From Streptomyces sp. NBC_01232 (GTDB lineage Bacteria > Actinomycetota > Actinomycetes > Streptomycetales > Streptomycetaceae): a stretch of 64,000 nt of DNA. The stretch covers positions 7,555,001 through 7,619,000 of the forward strand of contig NZ_CP108518.1 in assembly GCF_035989885.1 (NCBI RefSeq), given 5' to 3'. This document shows positions 60,281 to 64,000 of the stretch, one piece after another (the stretch's first letter is position 1; every line of letters begins with the position of its first letter). Made by a program: the position numbers and the translations under genes. A model generated the notes under the pieces. It was not told the origin of the DNA and did no database searches. It worked only from the letters and a program-made list of their open reading frames with translations.

Positions 60281-60595
60281 ATGATGACGTCAGTCGACAC
60301 TGATCTGTTCCGGGTTCTGGCCGACCCGCTCAGGCTCCGGATCGTGACCCTGCTCGCCCGTGAGACCCTCTGCACCACCCACCTCGTGGAGGAGACGGGC
60401 GCCAAGCAGACGAACCTCTCCAACCACATGAAGGTGCTGCGGGAAGCGGGGGTCGTGGAGACGGAGCCATGCGGCCGGTACATCTACTACCGCCTGCGCC
60501 CGGAAGTCATCGAAGCCCTCGCCGGTCAGTTCGCCGACCTCGCCCGGACCGCGCGTGCCACCGCAGAAGCGAACCGCAAGCGGTCCTGCCCATAA
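60281..60595 (+). CDS. arsR: ArsR/SmtB arsenic-responsive repressor
   Basis: A 104-residue winged-helix repressor: FRVLADPLRLRIVTLLARET, LCTTHLVEETGAKQTNLSNH then MKVLREAGVVETEPCGRYIY. Cysteines at LCTTH and in the C-terminal part (ETEPC, KRSCP) can form the arsenite site; the strict C-x-C motif of classical ArsR is not present, so it belongs to a divergent type. It binds the operator upstream and releases it when arsenite binds. It heads the arsR-aquaglyceroporin-arsO operon. Confidence 0.85.
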   Translation: MMTSVDTDLFRVLADPLRLRIVTLLARETLCTTHLVEETGAKQTNLSNHMKVLREAGVVETEPCGRYIYYRLRPEVIEALAGQFADLARTARATAEANRKRSCP

Positions 60596-60635
60596 CCTTC
60601 CGCGCTTTGCCTCACCTTCCCGAGGAGAACCAGCC

Positions 60636-61412
60636 TTGACCGCCACCGAGCCCGTCGGCACCCCGATACCTGCCGACGAGCCCCAGCCCGCACCCGGCGC
60701 GACGCCGCCCCGCACCCCGCTGATCGCCCGCGCCGCCGCCGAGCTGGTCGGTACCGCGGCCCTCGTGGCGGTCGTCGTCGGCTCGGGAATCCAGGCCACG
60801 AAGCTCACCCAGGACGTGGCCCTGCAGCTGCTGGCCAACTCCACCGCCACGGTCTTCGGGCTCGGCGTCCTCATCGCTCTCCTCGGCCCGGTCTCCGGCG
60901 CGCACTTCAACCCCGCCGTGACGCTGGCCGAGTGGTGGACCGCCCGCCGAGGCGGCGCCGGCGTCACCGCCCGTGAGCTGGCCGTGTATGTGCCCTCGCA
61001 GATCGTCGGCGCCATCGCGGGCGCCGTCCTCGCGGACGCAATGTTCGGTGAGCCGCTGGTCAAGTGGTCCACCCACGACCGCTCCGCCGGGAACCTCCTC
61101 CTCGGCGAGGTGATCGCCACGGCCGGGTTGATCCTGCTGATCTTCGGCCTGGCGCGAACCGACCGCCTCCGCTTCGCGCCCGTCGCTGTCGCCTCGTACA
61201 TCGGCGCCGCGTACTGGTTCACCTCCTCCACCTCTTTCGCCAACCCGGCCGTCACCATCGGCCGCGCCTTCACCGATACGTTCGCGGGCATCGCCCCGGC
61301 CTCGGTGCCCGGCTTCATCGGCATGCAGCTGATCGGCGCCGCGGTGGGCCTGGCCCTGGTAGCGGTCATCTTCATGCGCCCCAGGACTCACGGCGGAACG
61401 CCCTCGGCATGA
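60636..61412 (+). CDS. MIP-family aquaglyceroporin (arsenite channel, AqpS-like)
   Basis: A 258-residue six-helix MIP channel. The two pore motifs are intact: SGAHFNPAVTLAEWW (NPA) and SSTSFANPAVTIGRAF (NPA). GNLLLGEVIATAGLILLIFG is a helix. In an ars operon, such channels (AqpS-type) let arsenite out down its gradient after reduction by ArsC. TTG 60636 was chosen: GAGGAGAA lies six bases upstream. Its stop overlaps the next start by four bases (ATGA), so it is coupled to arsO. Confidence 0.85.
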   Translation: MTATEPVGTPIPADEPQPAPGATPPRTPLIARAAAELVGTAALVAVVVGSGIQATKLTQDVALQLLANSTATVFGLGVLIALLGPVSGAHFNPAVTLAEWWTARRGGAGVTARELAVYVPSQIVGAIAGAVLADAMFGEPLVKWSTHDRSAGNLLLGEVIATAGLILLIFGLARTDRLRFAPVAVASYIGAAYWFTSSTSFANPAVTIGRAFTDTFAGIAPASVPGFIGMQLIGAAVGLALVAVIFMRPRTHGGTPSA

Positions 61413-62563
61413 CGCGGCGCGCGGACGTGGTGGTGATCGGCGGCGGCCAAGCAGGGCTCGCCGCCGGATACCACCTGCGCCGTCTGGGCATCGAGCACGT
61501 CATCCTCGACGCCCAGACGGCGCCCGGCGGAGCCTGGCAGCACACCTGGGACTCCCTGCGCCTCTTCTCCCCGGCGCAGTACTCCTCCCTGCCCGGACGG
61601 CTCATGCCCTCTCGGCCGGGCGAGCTCTACCCGGACGGCGCCCACGTCGTCGACTACCTCACCGACTACGAGAAGCGGTACGCGCTCCCCGTTCAGCGCG
61701 GCACCCGGGTCGACAGCGTGCACCGCGACGGGCCCGGCCTACGGGTCGAGACGTGCTCCGGATCGTGGACGGCCCGGGCGGTCATCAGCGCCACCGGAAC
61801 GTGGACCCGCCCCTTCCTGCCCACCGTCCCCGGCCGGCGGGACTATCAGGGCCGCCAGCTGCACACCGTGCAGTACCGCAGCCCGTCCGAGTTCGCCGGG
61901 CAGCGCGTGGTCGTCGTGGGCGGGGGCAACTCCGGCGCGCAGATCGCCGCCGACCTCGCCCACGCCGGGGTCGATCCGACCTGGGTGGCCCAGCGCCCGC
62001 CCCGCTACCTCGCCGACGACATCGACGGCCGCGCCCTCTTCGACCACGCGACCGCCCGCCGTCGCGCCCTCGACGAAGGCCGCACCGACGCCGGCGGCGT
62101 CGCCTCCCTCGGCGACATCGTGGCCGTCCCGCCCGTACGCGCCGCCCGCGACGCCGGACTTCTCAGCGCCCGACCGATGTTCACCCGCCTCACCACGACC
62201 GGGGTCGAGTGGGCCGACGGCACCCGGGCCGAGGCGGACACGGTCATCTGGTGCACCGGCTTCCGCCCTGCCCTTGCCCCCTTCGCCTCGCTGCGCCTGC
62301 GCGGGAGCCGTGGCCGCATCGCGATGGACGGCACCCGCACCGCGGACGAACCCCGCCTGCACCTGCTCGGCTACGGCGACTGGACCGGCCCCGCTTCAGC
62401 CACCCTCATCGGCGTCGGCCGCCCCGCCAGGGATGCGGCCCGGGAGATCGCTCGCTTCCTCGAGTGTGCACCGGACCGCCGACACCGAAACCGCGTACCG
62501 GGCAGTCAGCCCGCCACGGAACTGCGGCGCTCCAGCAGTACGACGTTGCGCCAGACCCCGTGA
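61409..62563 (+). CDS. arsO: ArsO-type flavin monooxygenase
   Basis: A 384-residue flavoprotein with FAD motif VVVIGGGQAGLAAGYHLRRL, NADPH motif VVVVGGGNSGAQIAADLAHA and the linker WDSLRLFSPAQYSSLPGRLM; the C-terminal GYGDWTGPASATLIGVGRPA is shared by ArsO proteins. ArsO is an arsenic-operon NAD(P)H-dependent monooxygenase of uncertain reaction, probably oxidising arsenic species or handling organoarsenicals. ATG 61409 overlaps the channel gene stop. The 3' end overlaps the convergent acetyltransferase gene by 58 bases. Confidence 0.85.
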   Translation: MTRRADVVVIGGGQAGLAAGYHLRRLGIEHVILDAQTAPGGAWQHTWDSLRLFSPAQYSSLPGRLMPSRPGELYPDGAHVVDYLTDYEKRYALPVQRGTRVDSVHRDGPGLRVETCSGSWTARAVISATGTWTRPFLPTVPGRRDYQGRQLHTVQYRSPSEFAGQRVVVVGGGNSGAQIAADLAHAGVDPTWVAQRPPRYLADDIDGRALFDHATARRRALDEGRTDAGGVASLGDIVAVPPVRAARDAGLLSARPMFTRLTTTGVEWADGTRAEADTVIWCTGFRPALAPFASLRLRGSRGRIAMDGTRTADEPRLHLLGYGDWTGPASATLIGVGRPARDAAREIARFLECAPDRRHRNRVPGSQPATELRRSSSTTLRQTP

Positions 62564-63012
62564 TGGCGGCCGATGCGCTCACGCGTGCCGATGATGCGGA
62601 AACCGGCTCGTGCGTGGACGGCGAGGCTGGCGGTGTTCTCGGGAAAGATCCCGGACTGGATGGTCCAGATCCCGGCTGCCTCGGTCGAGGCGGCCAGTGC
62701 GTCCAGCAGCGTGCGGGCGACGCCGCGGCCGCGGGCGTCGGGGTGGACGTAGACGGAGTGCTCGACCACGCCCGCGTACGCGCACCGGTCCGAGACCGCG
62801 CTCGCCGCGACCCAGCCCAGCACCCGGCCGTCGTCGTCGAGGGCGACGAAGCGGTGGTCGGGCAGCTTGGCCTTGTCGAACGCGGCCCACTCGGGGGCCT
62901 TCGTCTCGAAGGTGGCGTTGCCCTCGTCGATCCCCGACCGGTAGATGCCCAGCACCTGCTCGGCGTGCTCGGGCAGCAGCGCCTCGATCCGCACGCCGGT
63001 CACGCCGGTCAC
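62506..63012 (-). CDS. arsN1: GNAT acetyltransferase, ArsN1-like
   Basis: A 168-residue GNAT: RIEALLPEHAEQVLGIYRSG and IDEGNATFETKAPEW, the acetyl-CoA loop YVHPDARGRGVARTLLDAL, and GHRERIGRHHGVWRNVVLLE-like C-terminus (IGRHHGVWRNVVLLE). It strongly resembles phosphinothricin/arsinothricin N-acetyltransferases of the ArsN1 group, found in ars clusters, which detoxify the organoarsenical antibiotic arsinothricin. GTG 63012 overlaps the stop of the second arsR gene (GTGA), so the two are coupled. Substrate assignment rests on context and likeness only. Confidence 0.75.
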   Translation of the reverse strand: MTGVTGVRIEALLPEHAEQVLGIYRSGIDEGNATFETKAPEWAAFDKAKLPDHRFVALDDDGRVLGWVAASAVSDRCAYAGVVEHSVYVHPDARGRGVARTLLDALAASTEAAGIWTIQSGIFPENTASLAVHARAGFRIIGTRERIGRHHGVWRNVVLLERRSSVAG

Positions 63013-63377
63013 GCTGTCTTCGCGGCGCCGGCCAGCAGCGCGCCCATGGCGGCGAGCACGGACGGCTCGACCCGGTAGTACACCCACGTACCCCGGCGCT
63101 CGGAGGACAGCAGCCCGGCCTCCTTGAGCTTCTTCAGGTGGTGGGAGACGGTGGGCTGGGAGACACCGACGTCGGAGATGTCGCACACGCACGCCTCCCC
63201 GCCCTCGTGGGAGGCGACAGCGGAGAACAGTCGCAGGCGCACGGGGTCACCGAGGGCCTTGAACATCTTCGCCGCGACCTCGGCCTCCTCGGCCGACATC
63301 GGGCGCTCGTTCAGAGGCGGGCAGCAGGCCGCGACGACGTCGGGCTCCAGCAGCGGCAGAACCTTCACATTCGACAT
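63009..63377 (-). CDS. arsR: second ArsR/SmtB-type repressor
   Basis: A 122-residue winged-helix repressor: KMFKALGDPVRLRLFSAVAS, EACVCDISDVGVSQPTVSHH, LKKLKEAGLLSSERRGTWVY. It has the canonical arsenite cysteines C-V-C in EACVCDI and further cysteines in VVAACCPPL near the N-terminus. ATG 63377 (MSNVKVLPL) is preceded by the operator-like GTCTATGTTGAC at 63380-63391. It is co-transcribed with the acetyltransferase gene. The same site recurs at 63926, so it likely controls genes in both directions. Confidence 0.9.
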   Translation of the reverse strand: MSNVKVLPLLEPDVVAACCPPLNERPMSAEEAEVAAKMFKALGDPVRLRLFSAVASHEGGEACVCDISDVGVSQPTVSHHLKKLKEAGLLSSERRGTWVYYRVEPSVLAAMGALLAGAAKTA

Positions 63378-63379
63378 AC

Positions 63380-63391
63380 GTCTATGTTGAC
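63380..63391. promoter_or_regulatory. ArsR-type operator at the second arsR start
   Basis: GTCTATGTTGAC, followed after four bases by ATCGA. The identical core with the same ATCGA spacing recurs at 63926-63937. It lies directly upstream of the arsR start on the minus strand, as expected for autoregulation. Confidence 0.6.
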
Positions 63392-63493
63392 ACACATCGA
63401 ACCAAGAGGGCAGGGGGTCGGCTGCGGGTCAGGTGGGAGGCCGGAGGGCGGGCCGGGCGGCGCTCCGGCCGGCGACCTCGCCCCCGGTGCGGG

Positions 63494-63686
63494 TAGGTCG
63501 TCTCTTTCGGATCTTGCTCCCCCAGCTACCGCTGGGAGGTGCCCCCAGGCCCGCGTCGACCGGCACCGCACCTCGCCGCGTTGTCGGAGCACCGCAGTAC
63601 GTCCAGTACAACGGCGCTCCTCCGCCTTGCGATGCACGGCACCGGACGACGCGGGCCGACCGACAAGATCCAAAAGAGACGACCTA
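63494..63686. mobile_element. second MITE-like element
   Basis: A 193-base element with 23-base terminal inverted repeats differing at one position (63494-63516 starting TAGGTCGTCTCTTT, and 63664-63686), ending in TA on both sides. Its core, in reverse orientation, repeats that of the element at 23235-23400 (TGCATCGCAAGGCGGAGG, then CCGACAACGC, GCGAGGTGC). Terminal repeats differ between the two elements. Encodes no transposase. Confidence 0.7.
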
Positions 63687-63925
63687 GCGGTCCAGGTCCC
63701 CGCCGAACGGCATGCCGGGCGGTGCGCCGAACCGGGTCGGGGAGAACAAGGGTCGGGCTGTCGTAGCAGTACGGCCACGACCCCGGCCCCCGGTCCGGCG
63801 CCTCCGGCGCCACCGGCGTCAGTCCTGCCCTGGCCGGCGCACGCGCTGCGGCCGGCCCCTACTGCCCGCCCCCGATGGCGACGGCTTCCACGTGTTCCGC
63901 AGCAGCCTCCAAGAATTAGATGAAT

Positions 63926-63937
63926 GTCTATGTTGAC
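63926..63937. promoter_or_regulatory. ArsR-type operator for a gene beyond the window
   Basis: GTCTATGTTGAC again, with ATCGA at the same distance, about 60 bases from the window edge. The plus-strand region after it (CGAAACAAAAGGGA at the very end) looks like a ribosome site for a gene starting outside the window, plausibly another arsenic gene. Confidence 0.5.
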
Positions 63938-64000
63938 GTCTATCGATACAAGTGCCATGCTGATCACGCAAGCCATAGATGAACTTCGAAACAAAAGGGA

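Overview
The window is high-GC actinobacterial chromosome, most likely Streptomyces or a close relative. Coding regions use G/C almost exclusively at third codon positions, GTG and TTG starts are common, and many gene families are typical of streptomycetes: DUF6480, DUF6479, DUF6153, DUF4235, SpoIIE/STAS partner-switching proteins, a secreted zinc D-Ala-D-Ala carboxypeptidase and a prokaryotic phospholipase A2. No rRNA, tRNA, CRISPR array or replication origin was seen. The mix of small stress-type genes, secreted enzymes, insertion-sequence debris and many broken genes looks like a variable chromosome-arm region rather than the conserved core.

Layout. 0-10 kb: an ATP-grasp ligase split by an in-frame stop, then small stress-type proteins (PRC-barrel, hydrophobic peptide, DUF2231, DUF3618/DUF4235, DUF6479), a frameshifted hemerythrin, an isochorismatase fragment, a formaldehyde-dehydrogenase-type zinc enzyme with an extra C-terminal tail, a FUSC membrane protein and a DUF1622 protein. 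10-19 kb: a VOC protein; an overlapping three-gene operon (PrmC-like methyltransferase, CDGSH iron-sulfur protein, iron-containing redox enzyme); a STAS protein and a two-GAF SpoIIE phosphatase; frameshifted YbdK and GlxA-type genes; a hydrophilin-like protein; an SRPBCC protein. 19-25 kb: secreted cyclophilin, secreted DD-carboxypeptidase coupled to a PucR-type regulator, a MITE-like element, a 64-bp perfect palindrome and secreted phospholipase A2. 25-31 kb: a three-subunit molybdenum hydroxylase operon, CorA, an IS701 fragment and DUF6480. 31-38 kb: a LysR-controlled oxidoreductase group and a large HTH-NACHT-HEAT STAND NTPase. 38-46 kb: OsmC, a BlaI-like and a MarR-like regulator flanked by two candidate iron boxes, DUF6153 and DUF305 proteins, and two divergent regulator/enzyme pairs (TetR/methyltransferase and HxlR/NmrA). 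45.4-49 kb: transposon debris (esterase and IS110 remnants, a nested IS701 end, a complete but inactivated IS701 copy) around a GNAT gene. 49-58 kb: a free-standing MASE1 sensor with a SpoIIE phosphatase, a PAS-GAF-SpoIIE-HATPase protein, and a PucR-type regulator divergent from a secretory lipase. 58-64 kb: a VOC/TPR gene with a striking palindromic operator, a damaged second DUF2231 copy, and an arsenic locus (arsC, arsR, aquaglyceroporin, arsO, arsN1-like acetyltransferase, second arsR). It ends with a second MITE-like element and a candidate ArsR operator for a gene beyond the window.

Working together. The arsenic genes form a coherent reduction-and-channel module with no efflux pump visible in the window. 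The SpoIIE, STAS and HATPase proteins point to stress-sigma-factor control. At least seven genes carry single-base indels or stops that can be read through by eye, so either the region is decaying or the assembly has residual errors; this should be settled before the gene content is interpreted.
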